The notes under the pieces: generated by a model | What the model was told of the DNA's origin: nothing | Database searches by the model: none | What the model saw: only the letters and a program-made list of their open reading frames with translations | Source of the DNA: Diphasiastrum complanatum | Lineage: Eukaryota; Streptophyta; Lycopodiopsida; Lycopodiales; Lycopodiaceae | Length of the DNA stretch: 64,000 nt | NCBI GenBank assembly: GCA_029204225.1 | Contig: CM055099.1 | Coordinates: 51,415,298 to 51,479,297 of the forward strand | Direction of reading: 5' to 3' | Shown here: in pieces, positions 22,310-33,299 of the stretch | Layout of the letters: each line of letters begins with the position of its first letter | How positions within the stretch are numbered: the stretch's first letter is position 1 | Program-made: the position numbers and the translations under genes

Positions 22310-22559
22310 TGTTAGAATAAGTAAGCCTGAGTTTATCTTACGGTTCCATAACTTTTTCTTGTTGTAGCAGTTTTCTGAGTTTTTTCTGTTTACGTGATAG
22401 TTTGCATGAGTGCCAGTTTGACGACACATAGAAAGTAGAGCCAGGACAAGAGCCCCCTGTAACGGGGACCGGATTGCCATGCAACAGTACCCCACAAAAT
22501 CTAAACTGTATATATGTACCTTACTTTACTTTCTGTGTTGGTTTGGCTCTTTTCTTACA
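22310..22559 (+). repeat. Copia 3' LTR, 250 bp, copy 2
   Basis: It starts TGTTAGAATAAG after the polypurine tract, ends TTTTCTTACA and has the same length as 14,952-15,201. Substitutions cluster here compared with the sequence further right. Confidence 0.7.
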
Positions 22560-23930
22560 AGTTGATGTACTAGAGTGATTGATTAAGATGTGTTAAGTTT
22601 CTCTTCTAACTTGATGCGCCTCTAAGCCCCCTCTCTTCAAGTATCAATTTCATCTTTCAGCTGTAGTTGGCATAATTTTCTCTCAAGCTCTATTATGATT
22701 CTCGGATCAATCGCTCCGATCATTTCTGATTCATTTCTTACACTTGTTTTCTAGTTTCTCTTCAAAATCCTCAAGATAGATCCAAAATGTTGTACATGTA
22801 TGCTTCCAAAAAATACAAGAAGGATGATATGCATTGTAATCCCTGCAAACTCAACTACTGTACACTCCTTTGTACATCATTTAATTGCAAGTATGGGGAC
22901 ATGGGCTCATAAACAAGTTGTCAATGGCAACTCAAATTTTGTCACAACTAGCATGTTATAAAAAGAACAATGATAAGGAGCAAGCAATAATAGAGTTCAT
23001 TCATGAACAAAATATTCATAAAGAGTGTTCTGAAACAAATAGGAGATCGATGACAAAACAAGAAGAAAATTTCAATGTGAAACAGAATTGTTCTTAGAAG
23101 TTAAACTGTAGCCACCAGGATTACACTAACGTGCAATCAGGCCTTTGTACCTACTGCTGCTCATAAAATATATGATTGGCTTCTGGAACATTACCTTGTT
23201 ACAAGCGAGAATAGGCTTTGGAAGCCATGCTTCTGAACAGGATAAGTCACAAAAATCTCTGAAATCATTTAGAGTGAGTTTAAGCATAGTTTAGACCAGT
23301 GAATTAAGTATATGTTAAGTCTAAAGCGTGCAACCAAAAGACATATCAAAGCACAATCATTCTCATACGTACTCAACAGATTTCCATCCTAACAAAAGCT
23401 TATATTATCACTTATCAAGAAAGATCTCATTACATGATCACTTCTCAGAGATTCACAGTACGTATAATCTCTTTGCATTCACTCTACTTTACTCACAAAA
23501 GACATACACTAGCAGCCCGAACTCATCATACTTATGAAACGTCTACCATCAATTATTCGCATAACTAATGCCCAAACTTAATCCTATCAGCTACCTAACT
23601 GTTAACCGTTTATCATGCCAGCTGATCCTGAAACTATTCTCAACAACTATCTACCAGAAAAAGTGTTCATTGAACTATGAACTCAACAGTAATATACTCA
23701 ACATACTCAACAGTATACGGCAAAAACCTGTTGTTCATGATAAGAATGTAGAAGTACCATAGTACGCTAGCCTCAAAGAAGAACCAATACATTCGTCCCA
23801 AGTTTCTTCTACAACAGCTCACGTCTTCTCGCAAATTTTACTCAGCTATTACCTCAGGAGATTTTCAGAAACCAGCATATATAACCCAGCACGCCTACTC
23901 ATACTTCTGTAGTGAGTAACGTATTGCAAG
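22560..23930. other. 3' flank of the intact DUF688 gene
   Basis: Downstream sequence of the gene at 23,931-24,773, nearly identical to 15,202-16,573. It presumably includes the 3' UTR next to the stop codon, but I could not place a polyadenylation signal with confidence. No other gene is seen. Confidence 0.55.
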
Positions 23931-24773
23931 CTAGGTTGCCGAGTTAGCTCGGTCTTCAAGATTTATCCCAAATAGACAATTAAATATTTTCCAACAATTC
24001 GCTTTCTTTGCCTGCGTTCTCTCCGCCTGATTTATAACAGCTACACCGATGGACGATCTTTGATTGATCTGAGCTTCTAACCGGGGAGGTAGCTTCAGTG
24101 GGACTTCATTGTCGACTACACAATTTTGCTTGGGCTTACCGGGAACCTCCTCCCAATCGAATGCCACTGCTGGCGCAGCTGAGGAACTTGCAAAGGAGAC
24201 ATTCCTAGACACGGATGCAGATATTTTTCTTGTTGGTAACAGATACTTGCTGCATGGCAGTGGCTTAAGGTGCAAGTAATAATAGCCATTAGTTCCAGAA
24301 CTGGGCAGCTGTGTTTTTGGCTGGGAAGGTCTTGAAACATCAGATGGAGAGGTTTCAGGGCGATGTGCATCCGTGTGAATATTCTCAACGGAAACGCTGT
24401 TAGCGATGCCTGCAGCATGAGCTCCCACAACTATACTATGCTGCCTCCAATCACCAATGTTGGATGAGTCGTCGATAATCCCAGCCGTATCTGGCATAGA
24501 CAAAGTATCGTTTTCGCTCATTTGTTTCACCTGCACTATCCTTTGAGATCTTGCTTGTTTAGCATCTGATGCGTGTTCTGGAGCTTTGTAACTTGAAGTA
24601 TAAACAGGTCGGCTGCTGAAGCGTGGCGTGAAGGTATTCAAGTACAAGGAGTTATAATAAGATTCATCAAAAAGCTGCTGCTGATTTTGTTGATGCTGAT
24701 CTGCATCTAGAAAAGCATATGAGGATGGCTTCCGGCCATCGCGATCGTGAGCATTCTTAGCTGACAGCTCCAT
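23931..24773 (-). CDS. DUF688-like (WEExPGxPK motif) protein
   Basis: A single-exon frame of 280 residues starts at ATG 24,773; the codon just before it is TTG and is not the start. The N-terminal two thirds is polar and low in complexity (Gln- and Ser-rich), with no signal peptide or membrane helix. The diagnostic part is VAFDWEEVPGKPK at residues 203-215, followed by PLKLPPRL at 225-232, the paired motifs of plant DUF688 (PF05097-type) proteins. Near the C terminus is a Cys/aromatic patch, CWKIFNCLFG. Molecular function in the family is unknown to me. A TATA box lies 90-100 bp upstream. Its 3' third was duplicated as a fragment at 16,574-16,789. The complete, undamaged frame beside decayed elements supports a working gene. 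Confidence 0.78.
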   Translation of the reverse strand: MELSAKNAHDRDGRKPSSYAFLDADQHQQNQQQLFDESYYNSLYLNTFTPRFSSRPVYTSSYKAPEHASDAKQARSQRIVQVKQMSENDTLSMPDTAGIIDDSSNIGDWRQHSIVVGAHAAGIANSVSVENIHTDAHRPETSPSDVSRPSQPKTQLPSSGTNGYYYLHLKPLPCSKYLLPTRKISASVSRNVSFASSSAAPAVAFDWEEVPGKPKQNCVVDNEVPLKLPPRLEAQINQRSSIGVAVINQAERTQAKKANCWKIFNCLFGINLEDRANSAT

Positions 24774-24861
24774 CAAAACGACACAAAACAGAGATTAGAA
24801 TTAGCAAGATTGAACACAACAAGCTCAATTGACACTGCTGCTACAGCCTGCCGTAAGCGTC

Positions 24862-24873
24862 CTTTAATTTATA
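24862..24873 (-). promoter_or_regulatory. TATA box of the DUF688-like gene
   Basis: The minus strand reads TATAAATTAAAG, 89-100 bp upstream of the ATG. This predicts a start of transcription near 24,835-24,842 and a 5' UTR of about 65 nt. A GA tract (24,965-25,037) lies about 100 bp further upstream. Confidence 0.55.
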
Positions 24874-24961
24874 CACTTGGGAGGTCGTAGAAAAAAGCAA
24901 ACGCAAAAGCAAAGCCAGAGAATAGAATCACGTCTTTTACTACATGCTGCATGCCCATGCC

Positions 24962-24964
<3 letters not shown>

Positions 24965-25037
<73 letters not shown>
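24965..25037. repeat. (GA)n microsatellite, about 73 bp
   Basis: A pure GA/AG run upstream of the DUF688-like gene, on the plus strand (CT on the coding strand). It may act as a GAGA-type promoter element or be neutral. 25,040-25,250 beyond it has no recognised feature. Confidence 0.95.
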
Positions 25038-25040
<3 letters not shown>

Positions 25041-25248
25041 ATGAATATGTAGGCTTTATGGAGAAAAAGAGTTTGAGAGATTTTCATTGAGATTTTCATT
25101 GGTCCACCTCTAATTAGGGTTTTAACAAACGAGATGTGTTTGATGGAGAAAGAGATGTGTTTGACGCACAAAGCCTGCCCTTCAAGATGAAAAGCCTTCA
25201 AGTTTGGGTTTCTTTGAGATTAGGGCTTGGGGAGGAGAAATATCTAAA

Positions 25249-25250
<2 letters not shown>

Positions 25251-25291
<41 letters not shown>
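25251..25291. repeat. (AG)n microsatellite, about 40 bp
   Basis: A pure AG run. The following 25,300-26,130 bases hold no gene. Short inverted pieces (AGGCAAGGCATTGCCT near 25,400; TGGCAAGCATTGCC near 25,430) and TA-rich sequence are all that stand out. Confidence 0.95.
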
Positions 25292-25295
<4 letters not shown>

Positions 25296-26138
25296 TAGGT
25301 AGGGCCACATGATTGAGGTAGGAAGGAATGTTCACCATAGATTCTCTCCTATCTCTAGCGGTAGCCCCTAACATCGTGAGGTTGAAAAGGTCAACCTTCA
25401 CAGGCAAGGCATTGCCTTTCAACCTCCAGTGGCAAGCATTGCCTCCTTTGGGTGATCGAGTCCTTCCTTGCCTACCTACCCTATATAAAATTGCCATATA
25501 TGTCAGAGGTAGGTGCTACGTCCACCAACATGCGACTGATACACACGTTTCATGAGGATGCCTCAGGAGGCAACCTCTTGAAATGTGAGGGTCAGCCGCA
25601 TGTCGAAGGTAGTACCTACCTCAAACATATGTGACATTTTTTTATAGGGCAGGCAACTAGGAGCAAGTGAAGGAGGATTGCATCCCTGGCAACAAAAAGT
25701 AGGCAACGGCTACCTCTGGAGGTAGCCTGCTTCCGGGGACTCCCCTAAGCTCCTAGTCACCGACCATGTAATCATATCAAAGCAAAACTCTTATCGACGC
25801 TTGAAATCTCTTGACGAAATGACTCTCAATGACAAGATTCTTGATGACAACATTTGAAGATTATTAAGCAATATATATCTTATTAATAATACACGTACAC
25901 CCTTAATTATATGGCATGTTATTAACAAATGTATTTAAGTATGTTTTGCATCTTCACAATATTGTCCATAACAAAGACATGTTTTCTGTTTTATGATTTC
26001 TAATTGTTTTAAAGTATAAGTTGCACAAAATGACTCCTCGTGTTTCTCTAATAATTACAATCATTTCATTTGAATTTTTTCTCTCAACTAAAATTATATA
26101 GCTTGTGTGTGTTTTTTAAATAGCAATTGAGTTGTCGA

Positions 26139-26375
26139 CTAACAAATCAGATGGGAAAGTCTTTCTTGTACTCGCCTGCTGGCTGGGTCAAACCAGCTCC
26201 TATTAGCATACTTTGATGCGTCAGTATGCACATGAAACTCAATTGTCCAATTGGAAGGCCGTAATATCGGTGCAGATATGAGTGCATCCTTCAGCTTTTG
26301 GAAAGCTTGTAAGGCTTTCTCCGTCCAATGTGAATCAATTGTTTCCAAATGAGGATGATACTAATCCGAAAAAAA
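26139..26375 (-). mobile_element. Gypsy RT-RNase H fragment
   Basis: The minus strand encodes HWTEKALQAFQKLKDAL, SAPILRP, and FHVHTDASKYA, the start of a Gypsy RNase H with its first Asp in HTDAS. It resembles the same region of elements at 30,900 and 44,230 but is diverged and truncated at both ends. Confidence 0.82.
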
Positions 26376-26424
26376 TTATGGGGATACATCAATGGTTCAA
26401 TAGCCATTTAGATTTCTGTTTTCT

Positions 26425-28395
26425 TGGTACTGCTGTTCTTTGGCATTGCTGATACTGATCTTTGATACTCTTGTGCTTTGGTTCTGCAGATACGTACTCC
26501 ACCTCTTGTTGTTTGGAACTGTTTTGTGGTTTTTACTCAACTGATATTTTGCTCTTTTGGACTATTGGTACTTATAGAAGCTTATAAACAACTATTCATT
26601 TTCTATTTGGTACTTGTAAAAACTTGTTTAAGATTTATTTTAGGTACTGTTGGTACTCTATATTCTTTTCAAATAACTTTTCTTTTTGTTGTTTGGTTCT
26701 CATGGAACATTTGGTACTCTGGTGTACAAAAAGTATTGTCGTTTGTTGCTCTTTGGTGCTTTTGATAGTTTTGGTATTTTATAACGTTTCTTCAATTTGT
26801 TGTTTGCAACACTTTGGTACTTTTCGATCTACTAGCATTTAGCTGTTTGGTTTTTTGGATATGAATTTTTGGTACTTGTGGTATTTCAGGTGTTTTCAAA
26901 ACTACTGTTTTGTACTTTGAGACTTGCGGTAGTTTTTGCTCGACTGATTTTTTTATCTTTGGTACTTTGGTATTTTTAAAAGCTTATAAACATCTATTCA
27001 ACGTGCAATGTGCTTGGTAACTGCAATGTGCAGCAACAAGATAATTCTCTAAGACTACATTTTGACATTTTCTTAAACCCTCGACTACCAAAGTTTGATA
27101 CTATTGGTACTTGTTGGTACATGTTGGTTTGTTTTTTTGTTATAAGATTGAAGCCTCGAAGTTGTTTGCCACTGATGAAGCAATATTTGGATTGAATGTT
27201 TGTATACGAAAGTAGCGTCCTAGTCGTGTGCCGTTCAAACATAGATTGTGACGTTGGTACTCGTTTCGGCCTATATGGAACTGTATTAGTGTTGTTACCG
27301 AATTGGTAATATTTAAGCATTAGTTGGTAATTTTACAATTTTGGTACTATTTTGGTAGTGTTGTCATGTTGGTGAAATTCTCAAATACCAAAAATTGGTA
27401 CTGCTAGAACTTATCGGGCACTAATTTTACATATTTTGTACTATTTTGGTACTGTTTCTGTGTTGGTAAAACTCTTGAATACAAAAGATTGTTACTACAA
27501 AAGCTTATAGTGTAGTAATTCTAATCCTCCTGACTACCAAATTATGTTTTTTTATACTTAGTGTCTCATTTTTTTTTTTCTAAAATCTACCAAATTGATA
27601 CTATTGAGACTTATCGCGTCCCTATTTCACCCATAAAACTATCAGATTTGGTAGTTTTTTCTTTAATTTTTTTGTGTTCGCAGTTCGCATACAATCCATT
27701 TTGGTCTTTTTGGTACTATTTTAGTGTTGTTACACCAATTGGTAGAATCGATAGGTTCCAATAGTACCAATCTTTGGTACTCGAAAGTTTCACGAACACG
27801 TAAACATTACAAAAATAGTACAAATTGTATAAAGTAACAATTTTGATCCTCCATACTACCAATTAAGGTTCTTTTATAATTCAAATTTGGTAGTATAGCC
27901 AGTTAGCATACTACCTGTATTGGATCTTTTGCAATTGGTTTGGTAGTCACCTTTTGGTACTTTCTACTTGTTTGGTACTTTGGCAATATATGAAGCTTTG
28001 GTACTTTGGTACTACATGTACATGATCTTTTGTCATGGGTATGGTAGTCACCTTTTGGTACTTTCTACCATTCTAGTACTTTAATGGTACTATAAGAAGC
28101 TTTTAAACAACTCTTCGATGTGCAGTGTGCTTTGGTAATTGCAATGTGCACTTGAGGGTTTCACCAACATTTAACATTACAATATCTTTCTGCACATTGC
28201 AATGCGCAAGAAGATATTGTAATGTTAAATGTTGGCGTGCCAAAGCTTCCTGAAACTCTATAGTACCAATGCTTGTTTCAATTGGTGCTTATCAATTTTC
28301 AATTTAGATAGTTCAGACTAGCAAATTTGGTTATATTTACTTCAAACTTGTTACTGTCGCATAGTACCTGTTTTGGTACTTTTGGTACTATTATT
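26425..28395 (+). repeat. GGTAC-rich, strand-biased repeat tract
   Basis: About 2 kb of T-rich sequence in which TTGGTACT/TTTGGTAC recurs irregularly. I count about 25 GGTAC on the plus strand and only 3 GTACC. Larger units recur too: AAGCTTATAAACA followed by a GTGCAATGTGC-type stretch near 26,578, 26,977 and 28,098, and a 100 bp repeat with GGTAGTCACCTTTTGGTAC at 27,940 and 28,040. No coding domain is seen; short open frames are low-complexity. It looks like an old, degenerate tandem array. Confidence 0.7.
28164..28235. repeat. Perfect 25 bp hairpin
   Basis: 28,164-28,188 and 28,211-28,235 are exact reverse complements with a 22-base loop that itself contains TTGCACATTGCAATGCGCAA-like pairing. 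It lies inside the GGTAC-rich tract. It could be a foldback element end, a small-RNA precursor, or a replication or recombination scar. Confidence 0.8.
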
Positions 28396-28474
28396 TCAAC
28401 CATGTATTGAGCTAAACCAGTGTGTATTCTGAAATTTAATTATAATTTCTGACGTGGTTATAGCAGATTTTGAT

Positions 28475-28604
<130 letters not shown>

Positions 28605-28689
28605 AAAGATAGTAAGTTTTTTTTACTTATGGAGTGTTTAGTCAAGATTTCAAAATCCTTGTTGACCTGTCCGCCGGTGGAGATCTCAT

Positions 28690-28860
28690 ATAGGAGATTC
28701 GGTCGAGACATTAACCATGTGATTCGGTTGAGATGCTGACCAGATGACTCGGTCGAGATTGCAACCAGAGGACTTCGTCAAGATGCCAACCAAAGGAGTC
28801 GGTCAAGATGCCAACCAGAGAACTCGATCGAGATGCCAACCAAGAGTCTATTGAGTACTC
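28690..28860 (+). repeat. TCGGTCGAGAT minisatellite, left block
   Basis: About six imperfect units of about 25 bp in the form ACTCGGTCGAGATGCCAACC. The same core recurs in many units at 41,780-42,600, at the other side of the Gypsy element, so it may belong to that element's terminal or untranslated sequence. 28,870-29,250 between this block and the pol end shows no gene. Confidence 0.8.
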
Positions 28861-29259
28861 TATCTCAATGATGGTGTTGTAGAACTTCATGAAGTAAAAT
28901 ATGACAATGTCTCAAAATAGAAGTTCTCAATGTCATGAACTATCTCATTTATCATATTTGTGCTATGGGTTGAAAATCTGAGATATCCTATTGCAGAAGT
29001 GAACTGGATCTAAAATGTTTTGAAATCTATCCATGTGAACTAGACCATCAGTTGTTGACCTATAACATTCCTTGTGAATCTAAATAGATAATCATGAGAA
29101 AAAAAAAAACATATGGAGGATAAGAACACAGTATGTACAAACATAGGTAGTCAAAAACATAAAAATAAGTTGACATAAAAAAATAAGAATAAAAATGAAA
29201 AAATAAATCTAAAAATCAGAAAAACAGTTGCTTAAATATATACAATAGTGAGGGAGTTA

Positions 29260-30430
29260 TATTGGGTCACTTGACAGTAGACGACCGCCATTTACAACAG
29301 TGTTGAGGAGTACTCCGTCAAGTGTTTCCAATTGGACTGCTCCATTAGGAAAGATTTTATTTATGACATATGGCCCTTCGCTTCTGAATTTTAATTTTTC
29401 TGGGTGCTTCTTAGAAGTGTACAGAAGCACATGATTACCTAAGTGTAAGTCTTTACTGCGCAGGTGACGATCATGCTAGGCGTTTTGACGATGTTTGTTA
29501 ACTAATTGTACGTGATACAATATGAGGCGAGTCTCACACAATTGGGCTAACGTAAATAGCTAGTCTTTGACTTCTTGTTCAACTGTAGCTTGCTCACATA
29601 AATCAGTAGAGAAAGCTTGCATGACTCACAAGAAGGAACTAGGAACTCAACAGGCATTACTGCCTCTTGACCATATACGAGATGGAAGGGAGTAACCCAT
29701 CCAATGGCCTTCTTGGAAGTTGTGTGGTATGCCCAGATAGCATAGAACAGTTTAGTTTTCCAATTTGATTGACTAGTTTCAACTATCTTGGTTAGGATCT
29801 TTCAGATGGTCTTGTTTGTCGATTCTGCCTGGCCATTACATCTAGGATAGTATGGAGTACTTTTGCGATGGACAACAAGGTAATGGTGTAGGAGATTATC
29901 GATCACTTCATTTAAGAAGTGTGTGCCTCTGTCACTAACAAGTTTGATTGGACAACCAAGACGCGTAATAATGTTTTCATAAAGAAAATGCACTACGGTC
30001 TTTGCATTGGTGTCCTTTGTTGCACGTGCTTCTACCCACTTGGTTGCGTAATCTATGGGTGTAAGCGGTGTGAAGTCTGCTTCTGTATTCTTTTCGGATC
30101 GTTGGCAGACATCACATGTTTTGATGATAGCAAAGGTATCCTTAAATAGTGATGGCCACCATAACCTCGCTCTGAGTATGATCTTAGCAGTCACTTCAGC
30201 AGAGAAGTGACCACCACCAATCCCTCATGTGCCTAAGATATGATAGGACGTATCTCAGATTCATAGCCACATCTACGTATAATATTGCCAATGCCTCTTT
30301 TATATAATTGTCCGGCTATGTGTTGAAAGGGTGCTGCCTTAAGCAAAAAATTTCTTTTTGCTACTGTATTTAGGCCTTCTTTGAGTCTGCCTATGGTGAG
30401 AAACTGAGTGATTTCCTCAGCCCACAAAGG
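29260..30430 (-). mobile_element. Gypsy integrase (element at 29-42 kb), broken
   Basis: 30,427-30,233 has the region ahead of the integrase zinc finger. 30,194-29,802 has ARLWWPSLFKD, CDVCQRS, DYATKWVEARATKD, VSDRGTHFLNEVI with the second Asp, and PRCNGQAESTNKTI with the Glu. Between CDVCQRS and DYATKW the usual WGIDF stretch with the first catalytic Asp is missing, an internal deletion. 29,450-29,260 encodes the C-terminal domain (VINKIFPNGAVQLETLDG) with stops upstream. The integrase is inactive as it stands. Confidence 0.88.
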
Positions 30431-30442
30431 AGTGGCATCGAT

Positions 30443-32018
30443 CTAGAAAAGGCATGCATCAGGTAGATCATCGCTGACTGGTGCATCAGCCTTTTTGGCA
30501 TTGGGAAGTCTAGAAAGGTGGTCATCCATGAAGTGTTGTGTTCCTTTCCTGATGACTATGCGAAAGTTGAATTCCTCAAGTATTAAGAGCCATCGAGCTA
30601 TGCATTCGGTTTTATAGGATTTATTAGCAATATATGACAAGAATTGATGGTTTGTGTAGAAAGCAAAGGTTTGGCCTAGTAAACAGTGTCGGAGTTGATG
30701 TACGACATAGACCATGACCAATGCTTCTCGCTCTGTTGTTGTATAGTTTACTTTAGCAGGGACCAGTTGTCTGCTTAAGAAACGTGTCGAAAAATCTTTT
30801 CCATATTCGTCCGGTTGTGCTAGGATACCTCCTATGGCATACTTACTTGCGTCGGTATGCACATGGAATTCCTTCATGTAATCTGGGGAATGAAGTATGG
30901 GTGCGATGGTAAGCATTGTTTTCAAGTCCTCAAAAGCTTTTATGTGCTCTTCAGTCCATCTAGGGTCGACCACAACTAAATAAACGAGTCTTGTCTTACC
31001 GGCGTAGTCGATTATGAAGATGGGGTAATAGGTAGTATGGCCTAGGAAGACATAAATTTCTTTCACCATTGCGAGTAAAGGCATCTCAACTATAACCTTG
31101 ATCTTTGAAGAATCTGTAGACATGCCATCCTTCGAAATGATAGTACAACCCCATGGGTGACCCAAATTTGACATTTTTCAGGGTTTAGCAATATACCAAA
31201 CCTATGACAATGAATGAATATCTTTTCAAGTGCTTCGAGGTGTTTGTCTACAAAAGAATATACACCCAAATCATCGAGATAAATCTCGACAATCCGATGT
31301 AACAAATCTTGGAACGCCATTTGCATGACACGTTGGAACGTGCAAGGGCCAATGCATAAGCCAAAAGACATGACATTATTTACATAGCAAAGGCTATTTT
31401 GTGTTTATCTTTAGGGGCTATTTGAACTAGAAAATAGCCATTAAAACCATCTAAGAAGCTGAAAGCTTCAGTTTCCTCAAGTATTTGTGTCATTAAGGGC
31501 AATGAGAAGTGGTCTTTTTTAGTAACTGCATTAAGGTTTTTGAGATCAACGCAGATACGAAGCTTGTCATTTCTCTTGGGAACCACCACGATTGATGATA
31601 CCCAATCTATGTGCTGAAGCTTCTTAATATCTTCGTCAATTTGTTCACGATAGACCGGGTTACAATGGTAAGGCTTAGCCCTAATAGGCTTAGCATTCTC
31701 CTCTAATGGAATTGTGCGGACAACTATTTCAAGTGGTACCCCCTTCATTTTAGTATAATTCCAAGCAAATACGTCTTTGTATTTACGGAGTAAGGTCTCC
31801 AGATCAAGAAGTTGACTGGGTGAAAGGTGGGCTCCGACGTGAACAATGCAATCCACGTCCTCATCAGGATCTTTAAGATTGAGCTCTATGGTCTTGGCTG
31901 GTCCTTCAAAGGACTTGGAAACTTGTGTCGGTTCCCGTTCGGGTTGCGACAACTGGATGACCATGTCATCAAGTGTGAAATCCTTGAATTTGCTTGGTAG
32001 ATCAATTGGAGGTTCCAC
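30443..32018 (-). mobile_element. Gypsy reverse transcriptase and RNase H, broken
   Basis: 32,018-31,380 has VVVPKRNDKLRICVDLKNLN and AFSFLDGFNGYFLVQIAP. 31,371-31,090 has MSFGLCIGPCTFQRVMQ and the catalytic box IYLDDLGVYS. 31,174-30,443 has the thumb (FLGHTTYYPIF) and RNase H (FHVHTDASKYAIGGILAQPD, NYTTTEREALVMVY). The three frames are joined by frame breaks near 31,375 and 31,130. All domains are present and in order. Confidence 0.92.
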
Positions 32019-33170
32019 AAACTTCTCTGGAACCTTGGGAATAATTTGTGTAGATGTGCTAGCATATGTGGAAGCTTAATCAGAGGGTTTGTCCTTTTGT
32101 TGTTCAAACAACAGCTTGATGGATTGCTTAACTTTTCACGCATCTGTTTTTGTCGCTTGGTTAGTTTGGTGTCGACGATTTGGTTTTTTTGTAACCGAGG
32201 TTTTCTTGTTTGTTGAGGAGGTGGTGTGGTTGCCTCTCGAATCAATTCTTTGCTTATTGTATCCCAGACTTCCTCTAAATACATGTCCCATTGGTAGACC
32301 TTTGGTTTAGGTTGATAGGTCATTGTGTTGGGTACTTTGGACGTGAGTTGCACATGAGCCAGAGGCCCCAACGACTTAATCTCCTTGGATGTATAACGTC
32401 TTTCATTGAGATGTAGGAGAACGTGTTCATCAGTCTTGACTTCATCATCCAACGAGAGAATACCGATATGTGCGGTGGAGACACTAGGTTCTCCTAGCCA
32501 CCAAGTTATAGGAATTGGATCTATCATCATTAGTGGAATGATGGGCGTCTCTATGTCCATAGAAGATGGTAGAATATATGTTTCTTCTGCGGCGGTTTCT
32601 ATTCAACATTTATTGGAATCAGCATAGTCCATAGTGGCTAGTGCGTGAGCCCCGTTGATTATATCGGTTGATCTTGTATAGTGTCCTTTTGGTTGGATTC
32701 GAACACTATCGGATTCGTCATATGTTGTAGATGACCAATCATCATAAACCTTGCAGGCTTTATGTGGCCAGTTGAGTTAACAGTGGACCATTTTTCATTG
32801 TTGCCAAAGGTTATTTTACTACACTTCCAATCTCGGACAATGCTTACCATCTGTAGCCAAGGTGTGCCAAGAAGGAGTTTAGATTGAGAATGATGCAATC
32901 TATGTAAACTTGATGTCTGCAATACGGACTGGTATATTGGATAAGTGACCTGCAGGGTCGGGGTTACTCGTTGATCGACCATATAGAGTTTGTATTGTGG
33001 CAGATCTAAGGTATGGAACCCCCATGACTTTGGTAGTGACAAAGCCGTGATGTATACACCTGATCCAGTATCAAGGATAGCGAATACTATGGGATAATGT
33101 TTGTAGTGTATAGGTAAGGTGATGCTAGTCCCCTTAGCAACACTTATACTCATCAGATTCATGAGAATCT
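32019..33170 (-). mobile_element. Gypsy protease and linker
   Basis: 33,162-32,659 encodes an aspartic protease with FAILDTGSGVYITALSLP, carrying the DTG catalytic motif, and a second hydrophobic strand LLLGTPWLQ. 32,560-31,886 is a linker between protease and RT with no recognised domain. Stops near 32,600 separate the two. Confidence 0.85.
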
Positions 33171-33299
33171 GAGGAATTTTTGGAATCTCATCGGGTTTTC
33201 ACTGTTCATCAGTGATATTAGGCAGCTGAAACTTCTATGGATATAGCTTTGGAGGCCGATGAAAGATTTCATTGCACTATGAAACGACATTGTGAGCTG

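Noticed and set aside
24774-24776. Start of the DUF688-like gene at 24,776
   Set aside because: That codon is TTG on the minus strand. The first ATG is the next codon, at 24,773.
28690-28860. Telomeric or centromeric satellite
   Set aside because: The units are not TTTAGGG-type and do not form a long homogeneous array; they are short and imperfect.
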